DNA from: JBQTII01 sp052387905
GTDB lineage: Bacteria > Actinomycetota > Actinomycetes > Sporichthyales > Sporichthyaceae
Length of the DNA: 64,000 bases
Assembly (NCBI GenBank): GCA_052387905.1
Contig: JBQTIR010000005.1
Location: forward strand, 186,001 to 250,000
Direction of reading: 5' to 3'
In this document: positions 8,606 through 20,666 of the stretch, piece by piece
Numbering within the stretch: the stretch's first letter is position 1
How the letters are laid out: each line of letters begins with the position of its first letter
Made by a program: the position numbers and the translations under genes
Notes under the pieces: generated by a model
Seen by the model: only the letters and a program-made list of their open reading frames with translations
What the model was told of the DNA's origin: nothing
The model's database searches: none

Positions 8606-8859
8606 GGGGAACTCCTGGCTCGCTGGGGGTAACCGGACCACGGTACGCAGGCCCGCGCGAGACGGTCAAACCGGCCGCTCACGCCACGCCCGAACTGCTG
8701 CCGCGCGGGCCCTGCGCAGCGTCTGGGCGAACGCTGGGAGCCTCGTCCCCAGTCTGTGGATCAGGTTGTGGACAGGGCTCGGCAGAATCGGGCACAACCG
8801 ACATAATCGCCCCCTCATCGACATCGCCATGTCGACACCGAACCCGGGGGAACCCAGCC
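8606..8859. promoter_or_regulatory. Divergent rpmH/dnaA promoter region with DnaA-box-like sites
   Basis: 254 bp without a gene. Near 8755-8785 it carries two inverse-orientation DnaA-box variants: TGTGGATCA (reads TGATCCACA on the other strand) and TGTGGACAG (reads CTGTCCACA), compared with the actinobacterial consensus TTGTCCACA. These could mediate dnaA autoregulation. I cannot fix the -10/-35 elements with confidence. Confidence 0.65.
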
Positions 8860-10275
8860 ATGAGCGAGCACGACCCCACCCTCACCGACCTGTGGAACCG
8901 CGCCCTGGGTGACCCCACCCTGTCCGACCTTCCCCAGAACCACCGCGCGTTTCTGCGCCTGACCAGGCCGCTCACCCTGGTCGAGGGCACGGCGTTGCTC
9001 GCCGCCCCCACCGAGTTCGCCCGCGACATCATCGAGACCCGCATGCGCGACCAACTCGCGGCTGCGCTCAGCCGCGAGGCCGGACAGGACATCCGGATCG
9101 CGGTCACGGTCGACGACGGTGCCGTCGAGCCCGATGCCGCCGGCGAGCTCAGCGAGGACGAATGGGCCTCGGGTGAGGGGTCCCGCTCCGGCACACCGAC
9201 CCCGCCCGTGCCCCTGACCGGCATCAACACCGAGATCGATGCCCGGCTCAACCCCAAGTACGTGTTCGACAGCTTCGTCACCGGTGCGAGCAACCGGTTC
9301 GCGCACGCGGCGGCCGTCGCAGTGTCGGAGGCACCGGCCCGGGCATACAACCCGTTGTTCATCTACGGCGAGTCCGGCCTGGGCAAGACGCACCTGCTCC
9401 ACGCGGTGGGGCACTACTCCTCGGTCTTGTTCCCCGGGCTGCGGGTGCGCTACGTGAGTTCGGAGGAGTTCACCAACGACTTCATCAACTCGATCCGCGA
9501 TGGCAAGGCCGAAGGATTTCGCTCCCGTTACCGCAACGTCGACGTGCTGCTCGTGGACGACATCCAGTTCCTGGAGAACAAGGAGCAGACGCAGGAGGAG
9601 TTCTTCCACACGTTCAACACCCTGCACAATGCCTCGAAACAGATCGTCATCTCCTCCGACCGTCCCCCCAAGCAGCTGGTGACCCTGGAGGACCGTCTGC
9701 GCAATCGCTTCGAGTGGGGTCTGCTCACCGATGTCCAGCCGCCCGAGCTCGAGACCCGGATCGCGATCCTGCGCAAGAAGGCCGCGCACGAGGGTCAGGC
9801 GGCGCCGCCGGAGGTGCTGGAGTACATCGCCACCAAGGTCTCAGCCAACATCCGCGAGCTCGAGGGTGCGCTGATCCGGGTCACGGCCTTTGCCAGCCTC
9901 AACCGTCAGGTGGTCGACCTGTCGCTGGCCGAGATCGTCCTCAAGGACCTGATCTCCGAGCACGAAGGTCCGGAGATCTCGCTGGCGACGATCATGGCTC
10001 AGACTGCGCAGTACTTCGGCCTGTCCATTGACGACCTTTGCGGGCAGTCCCGATCGCGGGTGCTCGTCACCGCCCGCCAGATCGCGATGTACCTCTCCCG
10101 GGAACTGACCGACATGTCGTTGCCCAAGATCGGCCAGCAGTTCGGTGGGCGTGACCACACGACCGTCATGCACGCCGAGCGGAAGATCCGCCAGCTCATG
10201 GCCGAAAAGCGCAGCGTCTACAGCCAGGTCACCGAGCTCACCAACCGGATCAAGCAGCAGACCCGAAATAGCTGA
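8860..10275 (+). CDS. dnaA: Chromosomal replication initiator DnaA
   Basis: 471 aa AAA+ initiator. Domain I about 1-85, a short acidic linker, then the ATPase with Walker A GESGLGKTH, Walker B LLVDDIQFL and the sensor stretch SSDRPP. The C-terminal DNA-binding domain IV has the signature GGRDHTTVMHAERKI. The linker is short compared with Streptomyces DnaA. The ATG follows a GGGGGAACC stretch. It initiates replication at the adjacent oriC. Confidence 0.98.
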   Translation: MSEHDPTLTDLWNRALGDPTLSDLPQNHRAFLRLTRPLTLVEGTALLAAPTEFARDIIETRMRDQLAAALSREAGQDIRIAVTVDDGAVEPDAAGELSEDEWASGEGSRSGTPTPPVPLTGINTEIDARLNPKYVFDSFVTGASNRFAHAAAVAVSEAPARAYNPLFIYGESGLGKTHLLHAVGHYSSVLFPGLRVRYVSSEEFTNDFINSIRDGKAEGFRSRYRNVDVLLVDDIQFLENKEQTQEEFFHTFNTLHNASKQIVISSDRPPKQLVTLEDRLRNRFEWGLLTDVQPPELETRIAILRKKAAHEGQAAPPEVLEYIATKVSANIRELEGALIRVTAFASLNRQVVDLSLAEIVLKDLISEHEGPEISLATIMAQTAQYFGLSIDDLCGQSRSRVLVTARQIAMYLSRELTDMSLPKIGQQFGGRDHTTVMHAERKIRQLMAEKRSVYSQVTELTNRIKQQTRNS

Positions 10276-10795
10276 CGCCATTTCAGCCTGATGCGCACTC
10301 AGGCTGAGCCGTGATCACCCTGAGGTCTCGTCAGGGTGAGCCTGCCCTTTCCCACAGACCCACAGGTGTGCACAACTCTGTGGATGCTGAGAATTTGATA
10401 AGAGCATGACCACAATGCGGTGGACCGGCGCATGAGTGCGCTGTCCACGGGTAGCGCGCGTGGGTTGGGGACGACACCGCATCTCGCTGTGGACGACGAT
10501 GTGCAGGCCACCTCTGCACCGCGACCGGGTCCGCGTTATCCACCATTCACCGGCGGGCATCCCTGCGCCGTGCACACCCGCTGGGGACATCTGCACGCCG
10601 CTGAACAGCCACGATCGTGTTGTCCACAGCATCCACCGCCCCTATGAAGATGACGAGTTCTCGAGCTGAAGAGGACAAGACACTCCAAGAGGGCGACCGG
10701 GACAACCGGGACAGATCAATGCCTGCCAGACTGTGCCCCGACATCGGACGCATGTCCGCGTTGTGTGGTTCCCGGTCAGTGGAGGCGATGTCTCG
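10276..10795. other. oriC: oriC: dnaA-dnaN intergenic origin region
   Basis: 520 bp with clustered DnaA boxes. There is a perfect TTGTCCACA at 10620-10628, TTATCCACC at 10536-10544, TGTGGACGA at 10488-10496 (reverse of TCGTCCACA) and TGTGGATGC at 10379-10387 (reverse of GCATCCACA). Weaker variants are TTGTGCACA (reverse, 10368-10376), CTGTCCACG near 10441 and TGGGGACAT near 10582. An AT-richer patch (GAGAATTTGATAAGAG, about 10390) may be part of the unwinding element. The dnaA-side end carries a phased repeat set annotated separately. Confidence 0.93.
10283..10339. repeat. Four TCANNNTGA 9-mers at exact 16-bp spacing (two tandem hairpins)
   Basis: TCAGCCTGA (10283), TCAGGCTGA (10299), TCACCCTGA (10315) and TCAGGGTGA (10331), each followed by a 7-bp spacer. 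Words 1 and 2 form a perfect 9-bp stem with a 7-nt loop, as do words 3 and 4; the two hairpins are separated by another 7 bp. It begins 8 bp after the dnaA stop codon. A double terminator for dnaA is the simplest reading, but the strict 16-bp phase also suits an array of protein sites. Confidence 0.85.
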
Positions 10796-11920
10796 GTGAA
10801 GTTCCGGGTCGAACGCGATGTTCTCGCCGACGCGGTCGCGTGGACCGCGCGCAGCCTGCCGGTGCGTCCACCGGTGGCAGTCCTGGCTGGGCTGCTGATC
10901 ACCGCGGACGAGAACGGTCTGGCGCTGTCCGGGTTCGACTACGAGGTCTCCGCGCGCACCGAGATCTCCGCTGACGTCGCGACCGAAGGTCGCGCACTGG
11001 TCTCCGGTCGGTTGCTCGCCGACATCTGCAAGAGCCTTCCCGCCAAACCTGTGGACATCAGCTTCGACGGGACCAAAGTCATCGTGAGCTGCGGGAATGC
11101 CAAGTTCAGCCTGCTGACGATGCCGGTGGAGGACTACCCGGCGCTGCCCCAGATGCCCGGACGCTCGGGCAGCGTTGCAGCCGACGTGTTCGCCCACGCC
11201 GTCGCCCAGGTCGCCGTGGCGGCAGGCCGGGATGACACGCTGCCGATTCTCACCGGTATCCGCATCGAGATCGAGTCCGAGACCGTCACCCTGGCCGCCA
11301 CCGACCGCTATCGGCTGGCGGTGCGTGAGTTCGCGTGGAAGCCGGAACAGCCGGGGATCTCCACGACCGCGCTGGTCCCGGCGAAGACGATGGCCGAGGC
11401 GGCCAAGTCCTTGTCCGGTGAGGTGGAACTCGCACTCTCGCCCGCCGGATCCGGCGAGGGCATGGTCGGTCTGGCCAGTAACGGCCGGCGCACCACCTCC
11501 CGACTCCTGGAGGGTGACTTCCCGAAGTACCGCTCCTTGTTGCCGTCCGAGTCGGGGACCTACGCCACCGTCGAGGCCTCCGCTCTCCTGGAGGCGGTCA
11601 AGCGCGTCGCGCTGGTCGCCGAGCGCAATACCCCGGTCCGGTTGTCCTTCTCGGCCGGCGCAGTGCTCCTTGAGGCAGGATCCGGGGACGAGGCCTCGGC
11701 CTCGGAGAGCCTCGAAGCCCGCCTTGACGGCGACGACATCGTGATCGCGTTCAACCCGACCTACCTACTCGACGGGCTGGCGGCGTTGAGTACCTCCCAC
11801 GCGCGGCTGGCCTTTACCACCTCGAACAAGCCGGCGATCATCACCGGGTCCACCGGTTCGGAGGACGCCGGCTCGAGCGAATACCGCCACCTGTTAATGC
11901 CCGTCCGCCTCTCCGGCTGA
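10796..11920 (+). CDS. dnaN: DNA polymerase III beta subunit (sliding clamp)
   Basis: 374 aa from GTG 10796 (KFRVERDVLADAVAW), which matches the family N-terminus; the frame is open 21 codons further but covers oriC. A GGAGG ribosome-binding site is at 10781. Three beta-clamp repeats are evident, with the C-terminal MPVRLSG that closes the clamp family. Processivity factor for replicative polymerase and binding platform for repair proteins. Confidence 0.97.
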   Translation: MKFRVERDVLADAVAWTARSLPVRPPVAVLAGLLITADENGLALSGFDYEVSARTEISADVATEGRALVSGRLLADICKSLPAKPVDISFDGTKVIVSCGNAKFSLLTMPVEDYPALPQMPGRSGSVAADVFAHAVAQVAVAAGRDDTLPILTGIRIEIESETVTLAATDRYRLAVREFAWKPEQPGISTTALVPAKTMAEAAKSLSGEVELALSPAGSGEGMVGLASNGRRTTSRLLEGDFPKYRSLLPSESGTYATVEASALLEAVKRVALVAERNTPVRLSFSAGAVLLEAGSGDEASASESLEARLDGDDIVIAFNPTYLLDGLAALSTSHARLAFTTSNKPAIITGSTGSEDAGSSEYRHLLMPVRLSG

Positions 11921-11930
11921 AGGGGACGAC

Positions 11931-12869
11931 ATGCAACTCGGCTTGATCGGTCTGGGCAAGATGGGCGGGAACATGCGCGCCCGGCTCGTCGAGGCCGGTC
12001 ACGACGTCGTCGGATATGACCACAATCCCGAGTTGGCCGAGGTCAAGAGCCTGCCGGAACTCGTCGAGGCGCTGACGGCGCCCCGTGCGGTGTGGGTGAT
12101 GGTCCCCCACGGTGACCCGACGCGGCTCACGGTCGAGGCCCTCAGTGAGCTCCTCTCCCCCGGCGATGTGGTCATCGACGGCGGTAACTCCAAGTGGACC
12201 GATGACCTGCTGCACGCCGCTCAGCTGCGCGAACGCGGCATCGGCTTCGTGGATGTCGGAGTCTCCGGTGGGATCTGGGGCCGCACCAACGGTTACGCCC
12301 TCATGGTCGGCGGCGAGACCACGGAGGTGGGCGCCCTGATGCCGATTTTCAGCGCGCTCAAGCCTGCGGGGGAGTTCGGCTACGTACACGCGGGCGGAGT
12401 CGGCGCCGGGCACTACGCGAAAATGGTCCACAACGGCGTCGAGTACGGCCTCATGCAGGCCTTCGCCGAGGGCTACGAATTGCTGGCCGCCTCCGGTGTC
12501 GTCACTGATGTTCCCGCAGTCTTCAAGTCCTGGCGTGCCGGCACGGTCATCCAGTCCTGGCTGTTGGACCTACTCGACAACGCGCTCACCGAGGACGGTG
12601 ACCTGTCCGGGCTGCGTGGTTACGCGCAGGACTCCGGGGAGGGGCGTTGGACCGTCGAGGCGGCCATCGACAACGCCGTTCCGTTGCCGGTGATCACCGC
12701 CGCGCTCTTCGCCCGGTTCTCCTCCCGGCAGCAGGACTCCCCGGCGATGAAGGTGATTGCCGCGTTGCGCAACCAGTTCGGCGGGCACGCCGTCACCGCC
12801 GCGCCCGGCATGTACGCCAAGGGCGCGGATGCTCCCGGCGCCGACGCCGCACCTCCCGACCTGGGCTGA
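11931..12869 (+). CDS. gnd: 6-phosphogluconate dehydrogenase, decarboxylating (short form)
   Basis: 312 aa. N-terminal Rossmann motif GLIGLGKMGGNM, the family stretch VIDGGNSKWTDD and the substrate-binding part GVGAGHYAKMVHNGVEYG. The short length matches the about 300-aa prokaryotic class rather than the 470-aa class. It makes ribulose-5-phosphate in the pentose phosphate pathway. Location between dnaN and recF is characteristic of Streptomyces/Frankia-like actinobacteria. ATG with AGGGG upstream. Confidence 0.95.
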   Translation: MQLGLIGLGKMGGNMRARLVEAGHDVVGYDHNPELAEVKSLPELVEALTAPRAVWVMVPHGDPTRLTVEALSELLSPGDVVIDGGNSKWTDDLLHAAQLRERGIGFVDVGVSGGIWGRTNGYALMVGGETTEVGALMPIFSALKPAGEFGYVHAGGVGAGHYAKMVHNGVEYGLMQAFAEGYELLAASGVVTDVPAVFKSWRAGTVIQSWLLDLLDNALTEDGDLSGLRGYAQDSGEGRWTVEAAIDNAVPLPVITAALFARFSSRQQDSPAMKVIAALRNQFGGHAVTAAPGMYAKGADAPGADAAPPDLG

Positions 12870-12880
12870 AGGCGTCGCCG

Positions 12881-14017
12881 ATGCACGTCGAATCCCTCGG
12901 CCTGGCCGACTTCCGCTCCTACGCTCAGGTCGAGGTCGATCTGGTGGCGGGGCCGTGCGCGTTCGTGGGACCCAATGGGCAGGGCAAGACCAACCTGGTC
13001 GAGGCGGTCGGCTACCTGGCGACGCTGAGCAGTCACCGCGTGGCCACCGACGCGCCGCTGGTCCGTGCGGGCGCCGAGCGTGCCGTGGTGCGCGCCGGGC
13101 TGGTCCGCGCGGACCGTCGCGCGTTGCTCGAGGTCGAGATCACCTCGGGCAAGGCGAATCGGGCGCGGATCAACTCCTCCGCGGTCCCGCGGGCGCGCGA
13201 CGTGCTGGGGATGCTGCGCACCGTGCTGTTCGCGCCCGAGGACCTCGAGATCGTCAAAGGTGACCCGGCTGCCCGGCGCCGCTTCCTCGACGACCTGCTG
13301 GTGGCCGACATCCCCCGGATGTCAGGCGTACGCGCGGACTACGACCGGGTCCTCAAGCAGCGCAACGCCCTCCTCAAGACCGCCGGCGCCACCGTGCGCT
13401 CCGGTCGCGGTGACCTACGCACTCTCGAGGTATGGGACACCCACCTGGCCGAGACCGGCGCTGACCTGTTGTTCGCACGCCTGCGCCTGGTTCAGAAACT
13501 GCAGCCGCTGGTGGACAAGGCCTACGACGAGGTCTCCTCGGGTGGCGGGCCGGCGACCATGAACTACAAGAGCTCACTCGGCCACGACGTCGACCTGGCA
13601 GGGGACCGGGCGCTGCTGACCGCCGCCCTGCTTGAGGCGATCGCCGCGGCCCGCTCGGCCGAGCTCGACCGCGGAATCTGCCTGGTCGGCCCCCACCGCG
13701 ACGACCTTGTGCTGCACCTCGGCGCGCTGCCGACCCGCGGGTACGCCAGCCACGGGGAGTGCTGGTCCTATGCCCTGGCGTTGCGCCTGGCGGCGTTTGA
13801 GTTGCTGCGGGAGACCGGCGGGGAGGGGATGGACCCGGTCCTCATCCTCGACGACGTCTTCGCCGAACTGGACGGAGAGCGCCGGCGCCGGCTGGCCCGC
13901 CTCGTCGGGCGGGCCGACCAGGTCCTGATCACCGCCGCGGTGCCGGGGGATGTGCCGGCCGAACTCGACGGTGCGCGCTACGACGTCATGTCCGGTGAGG
14001 TGCGCCGTGTCTGCTGA
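12881..14017 (+). CDS. recF: DNA replication/repair protein RecF
   Basis: 378 aa from ATG 12881. SMC-like ATPase: Walker A GPNGQGKTNLVEA near residue 30 and Walker B/D-loop LILDDVFAELDGERR near the C-terminus. It loads RecA at single-strand gaps with RecO/RecR. It begins 11 bp after gnd and overlaps the next gene by 11 bp. Confidence 0.96.
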   Translation: MHVESLGLADFRSYAQVEVDLVAGPCAFVGPNGQGKTNLVEAVGYLATLSSHRVATDAPLVRAGAERAVVRAGLVRADRRALLEVEITSGKANRARINSSAVPRARDVLGMLRTVLFAPEDLEIVKGDPAARRRFLDDLLVADIPRMSGVRADYDRVLKQRNALLKTAGATVRSGRGDLRTLEVWDTHLAETGADLLFARLRLVQKLQPLVDKAYDEVSSGGGPATMNYKSSLGHDVDLAGDRALLTAALLEAIAAARSAELDRGICLVGPHRDDLVLHLGALPTRGYASHGECWSYALALRLAAFELLRETGGEGMDPVLILDDVFAELDGERRRRLARLVGRADQVLITAAVPGDVPAELDGARYDVMSGEVRRVC

Positions 14018-14573
14018 GCACCCCCCGGACTCCGAACCCCCGGCAGAGCCGGCCCAGGACACCGAGCCCGGCGTCCCCGCAGCTGCGCCCCCGCTCGACG
14101 GCGTCGATCTGGCCCGCGCCGCGCTCACCCAGGCCCGCGAGGAGGCACGCCGACGCAGCCGCGGGCCTCGAGCCACGGCCAAGAGCACGGCACCTCGGGC
14201 GCCGACTGCGCCAGGCGGCGAGCCGATCTCGGTGGCCTCGGTCCTGGAGTCCCTGGTCGAGCAACGTGGCTGGCAGGTACCCACCGCGGTCGGCTCGGTG
14301 ATGGATCGCTGGCCCGAAATCGTGGGCGCGGAGATCGCCGCCCAGACCCAGCCCGTCTCCTACGACGACGCGGTCCTGGTGGTCCAGGCCTCCTCCACCG
14401 CGTGGGCGACCCAACTCCGCCTGCTCGCACCGCAGATTCTGCGCCGGTTGAACACCGAGATCGGCCACGGGAGCGTGCGGCGCCTGGACGTGCGCGCGCC
14501 GAGCGGCCCGAGTTGGCGCCACGGCAAACTGCGGATCAGTGACGGCCGCGGGCCGCGCGACACCTACGGATGA
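14007..14573 (+). CDS. DciA-like DUF721 protein
   Basis: 188 aa from GTG 14007, overlapping recF by 11 bp behind GGTGAGG. The N-terminal about 80 residues are Pro/Ala-rich and disordered; the C-terminal DUF721 domain (VLESLVEQRGWQVPTAVGSVMDRWPEIVG to the end) matches the DciA fold. DciA proteins help load the replicative helicase in bacteria lacking DnaC, which fits the recF-gyrB context. Confidence 0.9.
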   Translation: MSAEHPPDSEPPAEPAQDTEPGVPAAAPPLDGVDLARAALTQAREEARRRSRGPRATAKSTAPRAPTAPGGEPISVASVLESLVEQRGWQVPTAVGSVMDRWPEIVGAEIAAQTQPVSYDDAVLVVQASSTAWATQLRLLAPQILRRLNTEIGHGSVRRLDVRAPSGPSWRHGKLRISDGRGPRDTYG

Positions 14574-14613
14574 CCACGCGGCAAATCATGAGCACAACTC
14601 CGTTTCCCGAGGT

Positions 14614-14633
14614 TTATCCACAGCTGGGGACAA
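14614..14633. promoter_or_regulatory. DnaA-box pair upstream of gyrB
   Basis: A perfect TTATCCACA at 14614-14622 and, two bp on, TGGGGACAA at 14625-14633 (reverse complement TTGTCCCCA). The pair lies in the 269-bp gap between the DUF721 gene and gyrB, about 4 kb from oriC, and could be a minor DnaA-binding or regulatory site. Confidence 0.6.
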
Positions 14634-14842
14634 CCGGCACCGGGCGGAGTGGTGCGCAATTTTCGGCTCTGGCGCCACCGAGGCTCAACCGCGTGGGGGG
14701 ACACGTAACCGGGGGGTAGAACCCGTCAGAAGAGCCATGTGACGGCGCCAACGCGAGCAGGAATGTCGGCAGACCGATAGAATGGCGACGAAGCAGCCCG
14801 CGTGGGCAGTTCGCATCACCCCAGGAAGGGACTACGTCACTC

Positions 14843-16862
14843 GTGGTCGACAGCGCTACCGCCACGGCCGACCCCTCGGTCACCCCGCCCCCCGGAATGT
14901 CCCTCACTGACGGCTCCAACAATCAGACCTACGACGCGAGTGCGATCACCGTCCTCGAAGGTTTGGACGCCGTCCGCAAGCGCCCCGGCATGTACATCGG
15001 GTCCACCGGTGAACGCGGTCTGCATCACCTTGTCTACGAGGTCGTGGACAACGCCGTCGATGAGGCTCTGGCCGGGCACTGCGACCGGGTCGACATCTCG
15101 ATCCAGCCCGATGGCTCGGTACGCGTGCAGGACAACGGGCGCGGCATCCCCGTGGACATGCATCCGATCGAGAAGAAGCCCGCCGTCGAGGTCGTGCTCA
15201 CCGTGCTGCACGCCGGCGGCAAGTTCGGTGGCGGTGGCTATTCGGTCTCCGGCGGCCTGCACGGCGTCGGGGTCTCGGTGGTCAACGCGCTCTCGACCCG
15301 CCTGGACGTCGAGATCTGCCGCGACGGGTATGTATGGACGCAGTCCTACGCCAGTGGGGTGCCGATGGCACCGCTTGCGCGCGGGGCGGCGACCGAGGCC
15401 ACCGGCACGGTGGTGACGTTCTGGGCAGACGAGAACATCTTCGAGACCACGGACTACACCTACGAGACGCTGCGTCGCCGGTTCGAGGAGATGGCGTTCC
15501 TGAACAAGGGCCTCACGATCACGCTCGAGGACCTGCGCGAGGAACATGCCGACCCGGAAACCGGAGCCCGGCGCGTGGAGTACATGTACTCCGGCGGAAT
15601 CGTCGACTACGTCGCGCACCTCAACGCCCTCAAGGGTGCCTCGCACCCGACGATCCTGTCGTTCGAGTCCGAGGACACCGAGCGCGGCATGGCGGTCGAG
15701 ATCGCGATGCAGTGGAACCAGACGTTCAACGAATCGGTGTTCACTTTCGCCAACACGATCAACACTCACGAGGGCGGTACCCACGAGGAGGGCTTTCGTT
15801 CCTCGCTGACCTCGCTGATGAACAAGTTCGCCCGGCAGTGGAAGTTCCTCAAAGAGAAGGACGCGAATCTCACCGGCGAGGACATCCGCGAGGGTTTGAC
15901 GGCGATCGTGTCGATCAAGTTGTCCGAACCGCAGTTCGAGGGGCAGACCAAGACCAAGCTCGGCAACACCGAGGCCCGCACCTTCGTGCAGACGATGCTC
16001 AACGAGCGGCTCGGCGAGTGGCTCGAGCAGAACCCCCGCGAGGGCCAGCAGATCGCGCGCAAGTCCATCGACGCGGCCAGTGCACGGATGGCAGCACGTA
16101 AGGCACGCGACCTCGCGCGTGGCCGCAAGGGCCTGCTCACCGGCGGCGGCATGCCCGGAAAACTGAGGGATTGTCAGTCGAATGAGCCCGAGCGCTGCGA
16201 GGTCTATATCGTCGAGGGTGACTCGGCCGGCGGCAGTGCGGTCGGTGGTCGGGACCCGATGACGCAGGCGATCCTGCCGATCCGGGGCAAGATCCTCAAC
16301 GTCGAGAAGGCCCGGATCGACCGCGTGCTGCAGAACACCGAGGTGCAGGCGATCATCACCGCGCTCGGCACCGGGATCCACGACGACTTCGACGTGCTCA
16401 AGCTGCGCTATCACAAGGTGATCCTGATGGCCGACGCCGACGTCGACGGCCAGCACATCCGGACGTTGCTGTTGACGTTGTTGTTCCGCTACATGAAGCC
16501 ACTGGTTGAGGGCGGTTACATCTACTTGGCGCAGCCGCCGCTGTACAAGATCAAATGGCCGGGCGGAAAGGACAACGTCGAGTACGCCTATTCCGACCGC
16601 GAGCGCGACACTGCGCTGCGGGTCGGCGCCGAGGCCGGGCGCAAACTTCCCAAGGAAGACGGCATCCAGCGCTTCAAGGGTCTGGGTGAGATGCCGGCCA
16701 AGGAACTGTGGGACACCACGATGGACCCGGCCACCCGGATCCTGCTCCAGGTCACTCTCGACGAGGCAGCCCAAGCCGACGACATGTTCAGCGTGCTGAT
16801 GGGCGAGGACGTCGAGTCCCGTCGAAACTTCATCCAACGCAATGCGAAGGACGTGCGGTTCC

Positions 16863-16873
<11 letters not shown>
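14843..16873 (+). CDS. gyrB: DNA gyrase subunit B
   Basis: 676 aa. GHKL ATPase motifs (DNGRGIPVD; GGGGYSVSGGLHGVG), the transducer, and a TOPRIM domain with YIVEGDSAGGSA and DADVDGQHI. With GyrA it introduces negative supercoils using ATP. GTG start at 14843, with AGGAAGGG about 12 bp upstream; the poorly conserved N-terminal 30 residues make this start tentative. Confidence 0.97.
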
Positions 16874-19457
<2,584 letters not shown>

Positions 19458-19460
19458 GCC

Positions 19461-20312
19461 GTGGGTGAGGACAAGGAAAGCCGTGGCGGCTTCGGGCGCT
19501 TCGGGCTGGGCCGCGCAGGCTCAGAATCCGAGGGCAAGGAGCAGTCGGGCTCCGGCCCCAAGACTGCGGTGGCGTCCGGCAAGTCCGGCCGCCCGGCGGC
19601 CAAACCCGACGTCGTCGCCGCACCCGCGGTGAGCGACGGCGCAGAGTCCGCCGCGCCCGCACGGGCACCGCTGGCCTCGCCCGCGGCCGCCGCGCGCGCT
19701 GCCGCGGCGTCCACCGAGGCGTCCGCTCCGGCTGCGAGCACCGCGTCGAGCGCGCCCCCGGCAGCGCCGGCGAAGTCCACCATGAGCGCGCCGGCTGCTG
19801 CCACCTCCAGCGTCGCCACCGCGACCCGGCCGGACCGGGACGAGCGCAAGACCGAGAAGGTCACGTTCGCCAAGTCCGATGCCCCGATCCCCAAGTCCCG
19901 CCTGGGCCGGACCAAGGGCGCCGATGCCGTCCGCGCGCCGCGCGTACGCCGCGCCCGCCTCAAGATCGCCAACATCGACCCGTGGTCGGTGATGAAGGTG
20001 GCGTTCCTGTTCTCCGTCGCCCTCGGGATCATCTTCCTGGTCGCGGTCGCGCTGCTGTGGGCCCTACTGGACTTCATGGGCTTCTTCAACACCGTCGCCA
20101 CCACCGTCTCGGACATCTCCGGTGACGAGGGCACGCAGGGCTTCGACGTCGTCGGCTTCTTCTCCCTGCCCCGCGTGTTGGGCATGGCGACGATCATCGC
20201 CCTGGTCGACACCGTCGTCATCACCGCGCTGGCCACCCTGGCGGCCTACCTCTACAACATCTCCACCGACCTGGTCGGCGGCGTCGAGGTGACGCTGGCG
20301 GAGGAGGAGTAA
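19461..20312 (+). CDS. DUF3566 transmembrane protein downstream of gyrA
   Basis: 283 aa, GTG start 3 bp after gyrA. The first 150 residues are Ala/Pro/Ser-rich, with charged stretches; the DUF3566 domain follows, with two transmembrane segments (about 178-205 and 240-265; DPWSVMKVAFLFSVALGIIF). The family is found next to gyrA throughout Actinobacteria. Molecular function unknown; a cell-envelope or division role is only inferred. Confidence 0.92.
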   Translation: MGEDKESRGGFGRFGLGRAGSESEGKEQSGSGPKTAVASGKSGRPAAKPDVVAAPAVSDGAESAAPARAPLASPAAAARAAAASTEASAPAASTASSAPPAAPAKSTMSAPAAATSSVATATRPDRDERKTEKVTFAKSDAPIPKSRLGRTKGADAVRAPRVRRARLKIANIDPWSVMKVAFLFSVALGIIFLVAVALLWALLDFMGFFNTVATTVSDISGDEGTQGFDVVGFFSLPRVLGMATIIALVDTVVITALATLAAYLYNISTDLVGGVEVTLAEEE

Positions 20313-20333
20313 GGCTCCGCCACCCGTTCGCCT

Positions 20334-20366
20334 CGGGCCTCGCCGCGATCCATGCGGCGGGGCCCG
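20334..20366 (+). terminator. Hairpin terminator after DUF3566 gene
   Basis: CGGGCCTCGCCGC, a 7-nt loop, then GCGGCGGGGCCCG: a 13-bp stem with one T-G wobble, 22 bp after the stop. Very GC-rich, with no clear T-tract, as usual in high-GC actinobacteria. Confidence 0.7.
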
Positions 20367-20430
20367 AACCGGTTAAGGGCGGGCGCACTCGGTGGGGTAT
20401 CTTCGACCCGCTACAAGCGAATGAGGCGAG

Positions 20431-20490
20431 CGGAGCAAGAGCTTGCTCTTGATCCCGAGCCGATTGAGCTTGTCGAATGGCGGCCGCTTT
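20431..20490 (+). repeat. Upstream copy of a diverged repeat flanking the tRNA-Ile array
   Basis: Contains the hairpin CAAGAGC-TT-GCTCTTG (20436-20451) followed by a CGATTGAG...TGT..ATGG segment. A diverged copy with the hairpin CGAGAGC-TT-GCTCTCG and CGATTGAGTCTGT..ATGG lies at about 25055-25115, just beyond the last tRNA-Ile core copy. The two copies bracket the cassette array. Confidence 0.45.
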
Positions 20491-20508
20491 TGCCGCCAGG
20501 AGCACCGG

Positions 20509-20583
20509 GGGCCTATAGCTCAGCTCGGTTAGAGCGCTTCCCTGATAAGGAAGAGGTCGATGGTTCAAGTCCATCTAGGCCCA
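20509..20583 (+). tRNA. tRNA-Ile (GAT)
   Basis: 75 nt. Acceptor GGGCCTA pairs with TAGGCCC and discriminator A follows; D-arm GCTCAGCTCGGTTAGAGC; anticodon stem-loop CTTCC-CTGATAA-GGAAG with anticodon GAT; T-arm GATGG-TTCAAGT-CCATC. CCA is not encoded. Its 3' half is the integration target of the cassette array that follows. Confidence 0.97.
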
Positions 20584-20587
20584 CCCC
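20541..20587 (+). repeat. att core copy 1 in tRNA-Ile
   Basis: 47 bp from the anticodon loop (CCTGATAAGG) through the tRNA end to CCACCCC. The same 47 bp occur identically at 23194 and 24133 and with about five changes at 24994. This copy remains inside the functional tRNA. Confidence 0.93.
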
Positions 20588-20643
20588 GCTGACCTGGACA
20601 CTCGTGAATCCCACGGGTGTCCTTCTCAGTTTCTGGAGCGGTT

Positions 20644-20665
20644 TGACGGCAACGCTGACGGCAAC
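20644..20665 (+). repeat. Left arm-type repeat pair, Ile cassette 1
   Basis: TGACGGCAAC at 20644 and 20656, 12 bp apart, 57 bp after the core. Identical words mark the right ends of the cassettes, suggesting integrase arm-binding sites. Confidence 0.75.
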
Positions 20666-20666
20666 G

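Noticed and set aside
10276..10800. dnaN starting at 10733
   Set aside because: The frame is open, but the upstream codons lie in oriC; the family N-terminus begins at GTG 10796.
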